In this document: one piece after another, positions 1 to 8,928 of the stretch
How positions within the stretch are numbered: the first letter of the stretch is position 1
Layout: every line of letters begins with the position of its first letter
From: an uncultured Alistipes sp.
Lineage (GTDB): Bacteria; Bacteroidota; Bacteroidia; Bacteroidales; Rikenellaceae
Assembly (NCBI GenBank): GCA_910584485.1
Contig: CAJUAV010000009.1
Location: 1-64,000 of the forward strand
Reading direction: 5' to 3'
Length of the DNA stretch: 64,000 nucleotides
Position numbers and translations under genes: made by a program
Notes under the pieces: model-generated
What the model saw: the letters and a program-made list of their open reading frames with translations, nothing else
Databases searched by the model: none
What the model was told of the DNA's origin: nothing

Positions 1-153
1 CGTGGTGACGGCAGAGGGCGAAGCGACGCGGGACGCCGCCTCGGGCCGAACGAGCTACCGCCCCGCCGACAACGACGGCTTCACCGTGGTGACGGCAGAG
101 GGCGAAGCGACGCGGGACGCCGCCTCGGGCCGAACGAGCGACCGCCCCGCCGA
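1..153 (+). repeat. 84-bp tandem direct repeat (about 1.8 copies)
   Basis: Copy 1 is 1-84; copy 2 starts at 85 and stays nearly identical to about 153, with one visible difference (ctaccg versus cgaccg). The period is a multiple of three, so copy-number change would keep the reading frame. More copies may lie upstream of the window. Confidence 0.9.
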
Positions 154-289
154 CGGTTCCGCGGCATCGGACGGGAGCGAGGCAGCCCCGACCGACGGGA
201 CATCCTCCCCCGAGACGCCCGAAGAGCGGCTGCTCGACATCGGTCGCGTGCTGCTGCAAACTACCTACCTCGACATCGACCGCCGCTAA
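2..289 (+). CDS. C-terminal fragment of an unknown protein with a duplicated 28-residue segment
   Basis: The frame is open from the window edge to a TAA at 287-289, so this is the 3' end of a gene whose start lies outside the window. The visible 95 residues are polar, low-complexity and rich in Ala, Asp, Glu, Arg and Thr. They include two near-identical copies of a segment starting VVTAEGEATRDAASGRTS. The last 25 residues (EERLLDIGRVLLQTTYLDID and so on) look more ordinary and may be a short helix. It ends 24 bp before the hemerythrin/LuxR gene and could be co-transcribed with it. I do not recognise a family. Confidence 0.5.
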   Translation: MVTAEGEATRDAASGRTSYRPADNDGFTVVTAEGEATRDAASGRTSDRPADGSAASDGSEAAPTDGTSSPETPEERLLDIGRVLLQTTYLDIDRR

Positions 290-313
290 CCGAAACCCGA
301 ACAACGAACGACC

Positions 314-1252
314 ATGCTCCGACCCGAACCCTACTACGCGAGCGACGACCGCATGTGCGATCTGGTCTGCGACCGCCATGCCGTGTTGCAGGTGATGAGC
401 CGCTTCGGCATCGCCCCAGGCTTCGGCGACAAGACGATCGCCGAGGTCTGCACCGAAAACGGCGTCGACGCGCCGACCTTTCTGGCCGTCGTCAACCTGC
501 TGCTGAACGACAACACGGGCTACCCCGTCGAAGCGGTTTCGGTCCGCTCGCTGACCGACTACCTGCGCAACGCCCACCGCTATTTCCTCGATTTCCGCCT
601 GCCGTCGATCCGCCGCAAGCTGATCCAGGCGGTGGATTGCAGCCTGGAGGGGATTTCGTTCGCCATCCTGCGCTACTACGACGAATATGTGGCCGAGGTG
701 CACAAACACATGGCCTACGAGGAGCAGCGGGTGTTCCCCTACGTCGAATCGCTCCTGGCGGGGCGGCCGCAGAGCGACTATTCGATCGACATCTTCCGCC
801 GTCGGCACGACCAGGTGGAGGCGCACCTGCGCGAGCTGAAGAACATCATCATCAAGTACTACCCCGCGGGCGGCACGAACTATCTGAACGATGCGCTCTT
901 CGACATCTTCTGCTGCGAGGGGGAGCTCGCCTCGCACAACGCCGTCGAGGATATCCTCTACATCCCCGCCGTCGAGGCGCTGGCCGCCGACACGGCGGTC
1001 GGAGCACGCGAGGAGGCGCCGCAGGAGCGTTTGAGCGACCGCGAAAAGGAGATCATCGGCTGCGTCGCGCGCGGGCTGACGAACAAGGAGATCGCCGACG
1101 AGCTCTGCATCTCGACCCACACGGTCATCACCCACCGCCGCAACATCGCCTCGAAGCTGCAGATCCATTCGGCGGCGGGGCTCACGATCTACGCCGTCGT
1201 CCACCGCCTGGTCGACCTCTCCGAGATCCGCCGAACGATCGACAAAGGGTGA
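314..1252 (+). CDS. Hemerythrin-domain LuxR-type transcriptional regulator
   Basis: The 312-residue protein appears to join three parts. An N-terminal stretch (about 1-75) resembles the ScdA/RIC N-terminal helical domain. A hemerythrin-like four-helix bundle (about 90-225) carries the di-iron ligand pattern: a His in AHRYF, HxxxE in HMAYE, a His pair in HDQVEAH, and HxxxxD in HNAVED. A C-terminal LuxR helix-turn-helix (about 245-305) begins LSDREKEIIGCVARGLTNKE and contains the recognition helix STHTVITHRRN. By family knowledge, hemerythrin domains bind O2, NO or sense iron or redox state, and the LuxR domain binds DNA. A one-component oxygen, NO or iron sensor is therefore inferred; its targets are unknown. 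Confidence 0.85.
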   Translation: MLRPEPYYASDDRMCDLVCDRHAVLQVMSRFGIAPGFGDKTIAEVCTENGVDAPTFLAVVNLLLNDNTGYPVEAVSVRSLTDYLRNAHRYFLDFRLPSIRRKLIQAVDCSLEGISFAILRYYDEYVAEVHKHMAYEEQRVFPYVESLLAGRPQSDYSIDIFRRRHDQVEAHLRELKNIIIKYYPAGGTNYLNDALFDIFCCEGELASHNAVEDILYIPAVEALAADTAVGAREEAPQERLSDREKEIIGCVARGLTNKEIADELCISTHTVITHRRNIASKLQIHSAAGLTIYAVVHRLVDLSEIRRTIDKG

Positions 1253-1561
1253 CGGAACCCGCCCGCCGAAGCGCCCCGTTCGAAGCGGGAGGCTGCGCAG
1301 AGAGACCATACAAGGTGCCCGCACAAAGCGACCGCGCGACAGCACCGAACTGCAAGACCGCACGAAGCGACCGCGCAGCAGCACCGAACTGCAAGATCGC
1401 GCGGCAAAGCTCGGACAGGGAGCCCGTGCAGGAATACCGCACAGGAGCACCATACGAAAGCCCGTGCGGGAAGGCTGCGCGGCGGCCGAAAATAAATGCG
1501 GCACCGAAGATGCACTTTGCCGATTTTTTTCTACTTTTGTAAACAACCAAAACCGAACGAC
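1253..1561. repeat. Intergenic spacer with a 39-bp tandem repeat
   Basis: This 309-bp gap lies between the hemerythrin regulator and deoC. It holds two copies of a 39-bp unit at 1326-1364 and 1365-1403 (each contains GCACCGAACTGCAAGA) with a few substitutions. The unit keeps open frames on both strands, which explains the overlapping spurious ORFs here. The last 60 bp turn AT-rich and carry the deoC promoter. Confidence 0.75.
1532..1539 (+). promoter_or_regulatory. deoC promoter -7 box TACTTTTG
   Basis: It is an exact match to the Bacteroidota TAnnTTTG element, 22 bp before the deoC ATG in an AT-rich pocket. A TTTG at 1516-1519 is present but spaced only 12 bp away, so the -33 element is unclear. 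Confidence 0.65.
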
Positions 1562-2440
1562 ATGGAATACGTCCATCACCTCAACGAATACGCGCCCGCC
1601 ATGACGGCCGAACAGGTTGCCTGCGAGGTCGCCCGCATCGCCGAAGCCGCCGCGAAGAACCGCACGACGGAGATCTTCAAGTTCTGCTATTCGACGATCG
1701 ACCTGACGACCCTTTCGTGCAACGACTCGGTCGCCTCCGTCACCGAGTTCGCCCGCAAGGCGGCCGCCTTCTACGGCAAATACCCCCACATTCCGAACGT
1801 GGCGTCGATCTGCATCTATCCGTCGTTCGTCGAGACGGTGGGGCTCGCCGTCGACGGCACGCCGATGCGCATCACGAGCGTCGCGGGCGGCTTCCCCGCC
1901 TCGCAGACCTTTCTGGAGGTGAAGGCGCTGGAGGTGGCCATGGCGGTCGAGAACGGCGCCGACGAAATCGACATCGTACTCAACGTCGGCCGCATGCTGG
2001 CGGGCGAGTACGACGAAGCGGCCAACGAGGTCGAGGTGCTGCGCAAGGAGTGCGCGGACGACGTCGTGCTGAAGGTCATCATCGAGTCGGGGGCCCTGAA
2101 GACGCCCGAACTGATCCGCCGCGCCGCGCTCCTCTCGATGCTGGCGGGAGCCGATTTCGTCAAGACCTCGACGGGCAAGATCGACGTCGCGGCGACCCCC
2201 GAAGCGGCTGTCGTCATGTGCACGGCGATCCGCGACTACTATCGTCGGACGGGCCGCAAGGTGGGTTTCAAGGCGGCGGGAGGCGTCCGCACGGCCGAAG
2301 ATGCCGTCCTCTACTACACGATCGTCGAAGAGATCCTCGGCCCCGAGTGGCTCACCCCCGAACTTTTCCGCATCGGCGCCTCGTCGGTGGCCAACGCGCT
2401 GCTGACGGCCATCGAGGGAACGCCCGTGAAATACTATTAG
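1562..2440 (+). CDS. deoC: Deoxyribose-phosphate aldolase
   Basis: This class I aldolase cleaves 2-deoxy-D-ribose 5-phosphate to glyceraldehyde 3-phosphate and acetaldehyde in deoxynucleoside catabolism (cytosolic). The 292-residue product has the family signatures: the Schiff-base lysine in KTSTGK (Lys201) and the second active-site lysine in GFKAAGGVR (Lys237). The ATG at 1562 (MEYVHHLNEY) was chosen over the longer open frame because it follows the promoter box. It is the larger DeoC type common in Bacteroidota (about 290 residues versus 220-260 elsewhere). The gene stands alone and ends in a strong bidirectional terminator. Confidence 0.95.
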   Translation: MEYVHHLNEYAPAMTAEQVACEVARIAEAAAKNRTTEIFKFCYSTIDLTTLSCNDSVASVTEFARKAAAFYGKYPHIPNVASICIYPSFVETVGLAVDGTPMRITSVAGGFPASQTFLEVKALEVAMAVENGADEIDIVLNVGRMLAGEYDEAANEVEVLRKECADDVVLKVIIESGALKTPELIRRAALLSMLAGADFVKTSTGKIDVAATPEAAVVMCTAIRDYYRRTGRKVGFKAAGGVRTAEDAVLYYTIVEEILGPEWLTPELFRIGASSVANALLTAIEGTPVKYY

Positions 2441-2456
2441 CGCCCTCCGGCACGAA

Positions 2457-2503
2457 ACGACGGCCGCCTCTCTTCGTTACGGAAGAGAGGCGGCCGTCGT
2501 TTT
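2457..2503. terminator. Bidirectional terminator between deoC and the Bat operon
   Basis: A perfect 19-bp inverted repeat (arms 2457-2475 and 2482-2500, six-base loop) is followed by TTT on the + strand. It lies between two convergent transcription units. Confidence 0.85.
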
Positions 2504-2514
2504 CGCGCGGAACG

Positions 2515-3540
2515 CTACGGTTCGCGGAAAATGTTGAAGCGCGCCAGCAGCGGATTGCGCCGATCGAGCAGCAGCAGTTCGAGCACGAGCAGCACGAGCG
2601 CGATGCCGAGCGGCAGGCGGTACTGCTCGTCGAACTCCTCGAAGCGCAGCGTCGACAGTTCGCTCTGCTCCATCTCGCCGATGCTCTTCACGATCTCCTC
2701 CAGTCCGATCGACTGTTTCGTGGCGCGGACGTAGAGGCCCCCCGTACGTTCGGCGATCGCGGCGAGCATCCGCTCGTCGAGCTTCGAGACGACCATTTCG
2801 CCCTGCTCGTCGCGGATGAAATCGCCCCCGATGCGGATCGGAGCCCCCTCGGGGGTGCCGATGCCGATCGTGTAGATGCGCACCCCCGCCTCGGCGGCCC
2901 GATCGGCCGCCGCCAGGGCGTCGTCCTCGTGGTTTTCGCCGTCCGTGATGAGGATCACGACGCGGCTCTGCCCCTCCTCGCGCTCGGCGGGGAAGGCCAG
3001 CAGCGCCTGTTCGAGCGCTTTGCCCACGGCCGTGCCCTGCACCGAGACGAGCGACGGATCGATGCGCCGCGCGAAGGCCTTGGCCATGCGGTAGTCGGAG
3101 GTGATCGGCAGCTGCACCTTCGGCTCGCCCGCGAAGACGATTAATCCGACGCGGTCCTGCTTCAGGCCGTCGAAGAGCTTGTTGACGGCATATTTGGTGC
3201 GTTCGAGGCGCGAGGGTTCGTAGTCCTCGGCCAGCATCGAGTTCGAGACGTCGACCGCGAGCATCATTTCGACGCCGCGCGCCTTCTCCTCGCGCAGCTT
3301 CGAGCCGAACTGGGGACGGGCGGCCGCCACCGCCAACAGGGCGCAGGCGAGCGTAAAGAGCAGGAATTTCAGCACGACGCGTCCCGTCGATACGTCGGGT
3401 ATGAGCTCCGCGAGGGTAGCGGGGTTGCCGAAGCGTTCGAGGCGGCGACGGCGGCGGTGCGCCGCCCAGAGAAAGAGCAGCACGAAGAGCGGTACGGCCC
3501 AGAGGAGCCAAAGGTATTGCGGTTGAGCGAAGCGGAACAT
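2515..3540 (-). CDS. batB: BatB-type VWA-domain membrane protein
   Basis: The 341-residue protein has an N-terminal hydrophobic segment (about 9-27), a second at about 57-74, a von Willebrand A domain (about 88-290) and a C-terminal membrane helix (about 307-325). The MIDAS metal site is visible as DVSNS followed by a conserved TDGEN. The Bat (Bacteroides aerotolerance) proteins are thought to form an envelope complex with MoxR and DUF58 partners; the biochemical role is not settled. It is the last gene of the operon, starting 7 bp after batA and ending just before the shared terminator. Confidence 0.85.
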   Translation of the reverse strand: MFRFAQPQYLWLLWAVPLFVLLFLWAAHRRRRRLERFGNPATLAELIPDVSTGRVVLKFLLFTLACALLAVAAARPQFGSKLREEKARGVEMMLAVDVSNSMLAEDYEPSRLERTKYAVNKLFDGLKQDRVGLIVFAGEPKVQLPITSDYRMAKAFARRIDPSLVSVQGTAVGKALEQALLAFPAEREEGQSRVVILITDGENHEDDALAAADRAAEAGVRIYTIGIGTPEGAPIRIGGDFIRDEQGEMVVSKLDERMLAAIAERTGGLYVRATKQSIGLEEIVKSIGEMEQSELSTLRFEEFDEQYRLPLGIALVLLVLELLLLDRRNPLLARFNIFREP

Positions 3541-3547
3541 GGCGGTT

Positions 3548-4534
3548 TTACGGAATACGTTTCAGAACGAGCGTCGAGAGGAGGAATTCGACGGCGAGCA
3601 GCAGCAGCGCGCCGAGGAGCCACACCGTGAAGAGTTCGTGGTAGGCGACGTGCTCCGAGACCTCCACTTTCGACTTCTCCATGCGGTTGATTTCGTCGTA
3701 GATGGCGCGGAGCTTCTCGCGGTCGGTGGCGCGGAAATAGCGGCCGCCCGTCAGCTCGGCGATCGCCGCGAGGGTCTTTTCGTCGATTTCGACTTTCTGC
3801 TGCACGAAGGTCATCTGCCCGAAGAGGTCGACGGCGGGATAGGGCGCCATGCCCTCCGTGCCGACGCCGATCGTGTAGACGCGGATCCCCTGCGCCTTGG
3901 CGATTTCGGCCGCCGTCATGGGGGCGATTTCGCCACGGTTGTTGACGCCGTCCGTCAGCAGGATGATGACCTTCGACTTGGCCTCGCTCTCGCGCAGGCG
4001 GTTGACGGCCGTCGCCAGCCCGTTGCCGATCGCCGTGCCGTCCTCGATCAGGCCGCTGCGGATGCGGGCCAGCAACGTCTGGAGGGTTCCCTGATCGGTC
4101 GTCAGGGGCGATTGCGTGAAGGCTTCGCCCGCGAAGGCCACCAGGCCGATGCGGTCGCCGTAGCGGTCGGCGATGAACGATCCGGCCACCTCCTTGGCGG
4201 CCGTGATGCGGTCGGGCTTGAAGTCGCGCGCCAGCATCGAACCGCTGACGTCGATCGAGAGCATGATGTCGATGCCTTCGGTGCTCGTATGCGAAAGCCG
4301 CTCGACGTCCTGCGGGCGGGCCAAGGCGACGACGAGCAGCAGAAAGGCCGTCGCCCGCAGCACGAAGGGAAGGTGACGGAGGTACCAGCGCACCGTGCGC
4401 GGCGCGCCGACCGCACCGTCGAGGCTCGAAATGCGGATCGCGGCGCCGCCTTGCAGCGTGCGCCAGACGTAGTAGCCGATCATCGGCACGACGAGCACCG
4501 AGAGCCACAGCAGATGGGGGGATGCGAAATGCAT
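3548..4534 (-). CDS. batA: BatA-type VWA-domain membrane protein
   Basis: The 328-residue protein has the same architecture as its downstream paralogue: N-terminal hydrophobic segments (about 9-25 and 60-76), a VWA domain (about 88-285) with MIDAS motif DVSGS and a later TDGVNN, and a C-terminal membrane helix near 303-322. It probably pairs with BatB in the periplasm-facing Bat complex. It lies 21 bp after the TPR gene and 7 bp before batB, so co-transcription is expected. Confidence 0.85.
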   Translation of the reverse strand: MHFASPHLLWLSVLVVPMIGYYVWRTLQGGAAIRISSLDGAVGAPRTVRWYLRHLPFVLRATAFLLLVVALARPQDVERLSHTSTEGIDIMLSIDVSGSMLARDFKPDRITAAKEVAGSFIADRYGDRIGLVAFAGEAFTQSPLTTDQGTLQTLLARIRSGLIEDGTAIGNGLATAVNRLRESEAKSKVIILLTDGVNNRGEIAPMTAAEIAKAQGIRVYTIGVGTEGMAPYPAVDLFGQMTFVQQKVEIDEKTLAAIAELTGGRYFRATDREKLRAIYDEINRMEKSKVEVSEHVAYHELFTVWLLGALLLLAVEFLLSTLVLKRIP

Positions 4535-4555
4535 GGAATGCCGGATTAACTTGAT

Positions 4556-5296
4556 TTACCAGTTTTTCTTGCCGCGCACGACGACGCCCTGCCGCTCCTT
4601 GAGCTTCTCCTGCGTGCGGTCCTCCTGCGCCTGGATGGCGTCGAGCAGCTGTTGCTGCTCCTGCTCCGAAAGGGCGTTCTCGGCCTGCTGCGGTTCGGCC
4701 GAACCTTCGTTCGGCGACTCGTTCGGCTCGTCGGGCCGCGGCTGCCCCTCGCCCTGCGGCTGCCCGCCCTGCTGCGGCTGCCGGTCACCGTTGTCGCCGC
4801 CTTGGGGCTGCTGTTCCGACTGCTGCTCCTGCCGGTCGTCGTCGCCACCGCCGCCGTTTTCATCGTCGTCCAGCAGTCGTTTCGTATAGGCGTAGTTGTA
4901 TTTCGCCTCCATGTCGGCGGGATTCAGCAGCAGCGAGTTGCGGTAGCTTTCGAGCGCCTCGCGATACTTTTTCTGCATGAACTGCGCGTTGCCGAGGTTG
5001 TAGAAGGCCTCGGCGCGCTCCGCGTCGCTGCGCAGCGAGTCGGCCGCGGCGCGGCGCAGCGTCTGCTCGGCCGTCTCGAAGCGTTCGGCCTTGCAGAGGG
5101 CGTTGCCGAGGTCGTAGGTCGCCTCGAACGACTCCGGCGCCGTCTCCAGCGCTCGCGCGTAGCGTTCGATGGCACGCTCGTAGTGTCCCTTGGCGTATTG
5201 GCGATTGCCCTTGCGCACCTGCGACCGTTCGGGCAGCCCCTGCGCCGAGACGGTGCCGCAGAGCAGCAGCATCGCAAAAAAGAGGATTCGTTTCAT
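4556..5296 (-). CDS. batC: BatC-type periplasmic TPR protein
   Basis: The 246-residue protein starts with a signal peptide (MKRILFFAMLLLCGTVSAQG). Tandem tetratricopeptide repeats follow from about residue 25 to 140 (for example YDLGNALCKAERFETAEQTL and FYNLGNAQFMQKKYREALES). A long acidic Gln/Gly/Pro-rich tail (about 150-230) precedes a short basic end. I prefer the ATG at 5296; a second ATG three codons upstream (5305) is possible. In the best-known Bat operons this TPR gene follows batA and batB; here it precedes batA. Confidence 0.8.
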   Translation of the reverse strand: MKRILFFAMLLLCGTVSAQGLPERSQVRKGNRQYAKGHYERAIERYARALETAPESFEATYDLGNALCKAERFETAEQTLRRAAADSLRSDAERAEAFYNLGNAQFMQKKYREALESYRNSLLLNPADMEAKYNYAYTKRLLDDDENGGGGDDDRQEQQSEQQPQGGDNGDRQPQQGGQPQGEGQPRPDEPNESPNEGSAEPQQAENALSEQEQQQLLDAIQAQEDRTQEKLKERQGVVVRGKKNW

Positions 5297-5309
5297 CGCA
5301 CGCATTCGT

Positions 5310-6275
5310 TTATTCGCTCATCGGCCCCTCCGTGGCGGCGGGCTCCTCCGCGACGGGCTTCGTCTCCTCGACGAAATAGTAGGCCTTCTGATAATCGGTT
5401 TCGTTCTGCTCCGCCTCGGGTTCCGCCTTGGCGAATTTCACCAGGTCGGCGTCGCGCAGGATCGCCGCGAGGTCCATGCGCGCCTTGTCGGGCAGCTCCA
5501 CGCCGCGCATCGCCGTCAGGATCTCGTCCGTGGTCATCTCCATGGCGCCGATCTCCCAGCGTCCCGCGAGGTAGGTGCGCAGGATCTCCGTCAGGGCCGA
5601 ATAGTAGGCCTTGTACTGGCGGTTCTGCCACAGCTTGCGGTGGTGCAGCGCCTCGAGCGCCCGAATGGCCGCCACGTGCGGCGGCAGGGGCGGGGCGGGT
5701 TGGAAGAGGTCCCGCAGCCGTCGGCCGCGCCGCTTGAGCCAGCGATCGAAGAGGAGCACGGCCGCCGCGAGCAGCAGCAGCGCCAGGAGGCCCCAGAGCA
5801 GGTAACCGCGAATCTCGGCCAGGCGGAACGGCAGCGTCCGCTGCGGCTTCAGGTCGAAGATGGCGTGGGAGGTCGAATCGAGCTGAAAGGTCGCCACGCG
5901 CACCACGAGCGAATCGGGCGCGTAGAGCGTGTCGACGATGTTCTTGTCGGCATAGAGCACCCCGGGGGCACCGAGGTTCAGGCGGCCCTCCTCGAAGGCG
6001 GCCAGTTCGTAGCGGCGGGCGAGCTTCAGGCGGCGCCCCGCGCGTTCGAGCGTGTCGACCGCCCCGACCCCGACGAGTTCGATCCGTCGGTCGGGGGAGT
6101 CGAAGGCGGGGAACGAAACGGTCTGCACGAGGTCCTTTTCGACCTCGATCACCACCTCGAAGCGGTCGCCGATGAAGATGCTGTCGGGTTCGACGCGTGC
6201 CGTCACGCGCGGCTGCTGCGCCGCGGCCGTCCAGAGGCCGCAGCCCAAAAGCAGCGGAAAGAGCGATCGTTTCAT
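5310..6275 (-). CDS. BatD-like / DUF4381-like exported membrane protein
   Basis: The 321-residue protein has a signal peptide (MKRSLFPLLLGCGLWTAAAQ), a beta-rich exported domain (about 22-165, with the BatD-like phrase PDSIFIGDRF), one membrane helix (about 178-198, LLWGLLALLLLAAAVLLF) and a cytoplasmic helical tail. The N-terminal part resembles the start of BatD, but the protein is about half the length of typical BatD. It overlaps the DUF58 stop by 4 bp (ATGA), so translation is probably coupled. I assign it to the Bat complex by context. Confidence 0.7.
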   Translation of the reverse strand: MKRSLFPLLLGCGLWTAAAQQPRVTARVEPDSIFIGDRFEVVIEVEKDLVQTVSFPAFDSPDRRIELVGVGAVDTLERAGRRLKLARRYELAAFEEGRLNLGAPGVLYADKNIVDTLYAPDSLVVRVATFQLDSTSHAIFDLKPQRTLPFRLAEIRGYLLWGLLALLLLAAAVLLFDRWLKRRGRRLRDLFQPAPPLPPHVAAIRALEALHHRKLWQNRQYKAYYSALTEILRTYLAGRWEIGAMEMTTDEILTAMRGVELPDKARMDLAAILRDADLVKFAKAEPEAEQNETDYQKAYYFVEETKPVAEEPAATEGPMSE

Positions 6276-7156
6276 CGTTGTCGGAAAAGTTTGATGAGCT
6301 CGGCCACGTAGTCGCCGTCGGTGGCGACGACGGCCGTGTCGATGCGGTTGTGGCGCAGCGTCTCGTCGATGCGGGCGGTGCGGGCGCTCCAGCGGGCGGC
6401 GTAGTGGTCGCGCACGGCGCGCGACGAGGTGTCGAGCCACGCCTTGCGGCCCGTCTCGGCATCGCACAGCTCCACGATCCCCACGTCGGGGAGCGCCGCC
6501 TCACGCGGATCGTAGAGGCGGATTCCCACCAGATCGTGTTTCCCGCGGGCGATCTTCAGCGCCTCGTCGAAGGCCTCGCCGTCGCGCGACGGATCGAGGA
6601 AATCGGAGAGGATGAAGGCCGTGCAGCGCTTCTTGGCGACGTTGGTCAGGAAACGCACGGCCTCCGAGAGCTTCGTGCGCGGCGACTGCGGCTCGAAGCC
6701 GACCAGCTCGCGGATGATCGTCAGGATGTGGCTGCGCCCCTTCTTCGGCGGGATGAACTTCTCGACGCGGTCCGAGAAGAAGATGCACCCCACCTTGTCG
6801 TTGTTCTGCGCGGCGGAGAAGGCCAGCACGGCGGCGATTTCCGATACGACGCTCTGCTTGAGGCGGTCGGTCGAGCCGAAGAGCCGCGAGGCCGAGACGT
6901 CGACGAGCAGCATCATCGTCAGTTCGCGCTCCTCTTCGTAGACCTTGATGTGCGGCTTGCGCGAGCGCGCCGTGACGTTCCAGTCGATGTCGCGCACGTC
7001 GTCGCCCGCCCGATACTCGCGCACCTCGGAAAACGACATGCCGCGGCCGCGGAAAGCCGTATGGTACTTTCCGGCGAAGATCTCGTTCGACAGACCACGG
7101 GTCTTGATCTCGATCTTGCGGACGCGTTTCAGAAGGTCGTTCTCGTTTTCGCGCAT
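6272..7156 (-). CDS. DUF58 domain protein of the MoxR-Bat operon
   Basis: The 294-residue protein is a DUF58 family member (VWA-like fold). It carries the characteristic FSEVREYRAGDDVRDIDWNV segment near residues 42-61 and a degenerate VWA core (LLVDVSASRLFG, then FILSDFLDP). Proteins of this family are regularly encoded next to MoxR ATPases and may be their substrates or partners; that function is inferred. It starts 4 bp after moxR and overlaps the next gene by 4 bp. Confidence 0.88.
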   Translation of the reverse strand: MRENENDLLKRVRKIEIKTRGLSNEIFAGKYHTAFRGRGMSFSEVREYRAGDDVRDIDWNVTARSRKPHIKVYEEERELTMMLLVDVSASRLFGSTDRLKQSVVSEIAAVLAFSAAQNNDKVGCIFFSDRVEKFIPPKKGRSHILTIIRELVGFEPQSPRTKLSEAVRFLTNVAKKRCTAFILSDFLDPSRDGEAFDEALKIARGKHDLVGIRLYDPREAALPDVGIVELCDAETGRKAWLDTSSRAVRDHYAARWSARTARIDETLRHNRIDTAVVATDGDYVAELIKLFRQR

Positions 7157-7160
7157 CGGA

Positions 7161-8159
<999 letters not shown>

Positions 8160-8210
8160 GGAAATGTTAGGGTATTTTGTTGTTCTTGTTTGCGGCAGGA
8201 CAATCCCGTG

Positions 8211-8228
8211 AGTCCGAACGATCGGACT
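8211..8228. promoter_or_regulatory. Inverted repeat just downstream of the moxR promoter
   Basis: AGTCCGA and TCGGACT flank a 4-base loop, centred about 10 bp downstream of the moxR -7 box. It could be an operator or a 5' leader hairpin. No regulator is assigned. Confidence 0.4.
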
Positions 8229-8230
8229 TA

Positions 8231-8262
8231 CAAAAATATTGTAAAAAACGGAATTTTTCAAG
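8231..8262 (-). promoter_or_regulatory. moxR: moxR operon promoter (TATTTTTG, partial -33)
   Basis: On the minus strand, TATTTTTG (complement of 8231-8238) matches TAnnTTTG. A CTTG (complement of 8259-8262) lies 20 bp upstream, a partial match to -33 TTTG. The leader before the ATG is about 65 nt. Confidence 0.7.
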
Positions 8263-8890
8263 CGGACGGGGGCAAAAGCGAGGGAGAGGACGGCAAGGGA
8301 AGGGGGCTTGCAGGGGAAAGGGCGAGGACGGTTTGCGGGGATTCGCGGGGAAGGGCGGCGGGCCGTCCGCGAGCTGCGGCCCGCCGAACCCCTGCCGAAT
8401 CGAACCGTGAGGGATTTTGCGGAACCGTTCGCCGGCGGCGGCGGGACGGGCATTTCGAGCGTTCCGACGCGAGATGGCCGTTCTGCCGCAGGGGGCGGCG
8501 GCGAACGGCATGCGCTTGCCGCGCGAAAGCTTTGTTCGGACCGAAGCCTGCGAAACGCGGCAACGAGCCTTACGCGAGTGGCGGATCGAAAACAGGGGTG
8601 AGGCAACGGCGAACGGCACACGCTTTTCTCGGGCCGAAGCCTGCGGAGGACGCGCATGTTTGCCAAAACTGCGGGCCTCCGCGCGCGGAGGCTTCGGCCC
8701 GCCGATGGCTTTGCCATCGAACAAACCGGCTATCACCCTCGCCTTATTCGCCTTTGGCTGCGCCGAAGATACGTCGTCTCGGCATAATCAAGCCGATGGC
8801 TTGTTTCTGCTCTCGACTTATTCGTCTTTGGCTTCGCCCAAGATACTCCCGCTCGGCAAAAGGCAAGCAAGCTTGCTTTTGCCCTCGCTT
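8263..8890 (+). repeat. Mosaic hairpin-repeat block between moxR and uvrD
   Basis: This 769-bp divergent spacer has no credible gene. Two modules recognisable elsewhere in the window are present. Module 2 (GTTCGCCG...CGGCGAAC, a long imperfect palindrome) spans 8427-8506. Module 1 spans 8671-8718: the stem GCGGGCC/GGCCCGC (8671-8677 with 8696-8702) encloses CCTCCGC/GCGGAGG, followed directly by a second hairpin GATGGC-TTT-GCCATC (8704-8718). Open frames across it are by-products of high GC. Confidence 0.75.
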
Positions 8891-8903
8891 ATTCGTATCT
8901 TTG
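8872..8903 (+). promoter_or_regulatory. uvrD promoter
   Basis: TATCTTTG at 8896-8903 is a full match to the -7 box. A CTTG at 8872-8875 is 20 bp upstream as a partial -33. The ATG follows 25 bp after the box. Confidence 0.7.
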
Positions 8904-8928
8904 TCTCTTCGAAACGAACCGACAACAG

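Noticed and set aside
8167..8736. Several 70-190-residue ORFs in the moxR-uvrD spacer
   Set aside because: They overlap each other in most frames, are Arg/Pro/Ala-rich, and are explained by the GC-rich hairpin modules.
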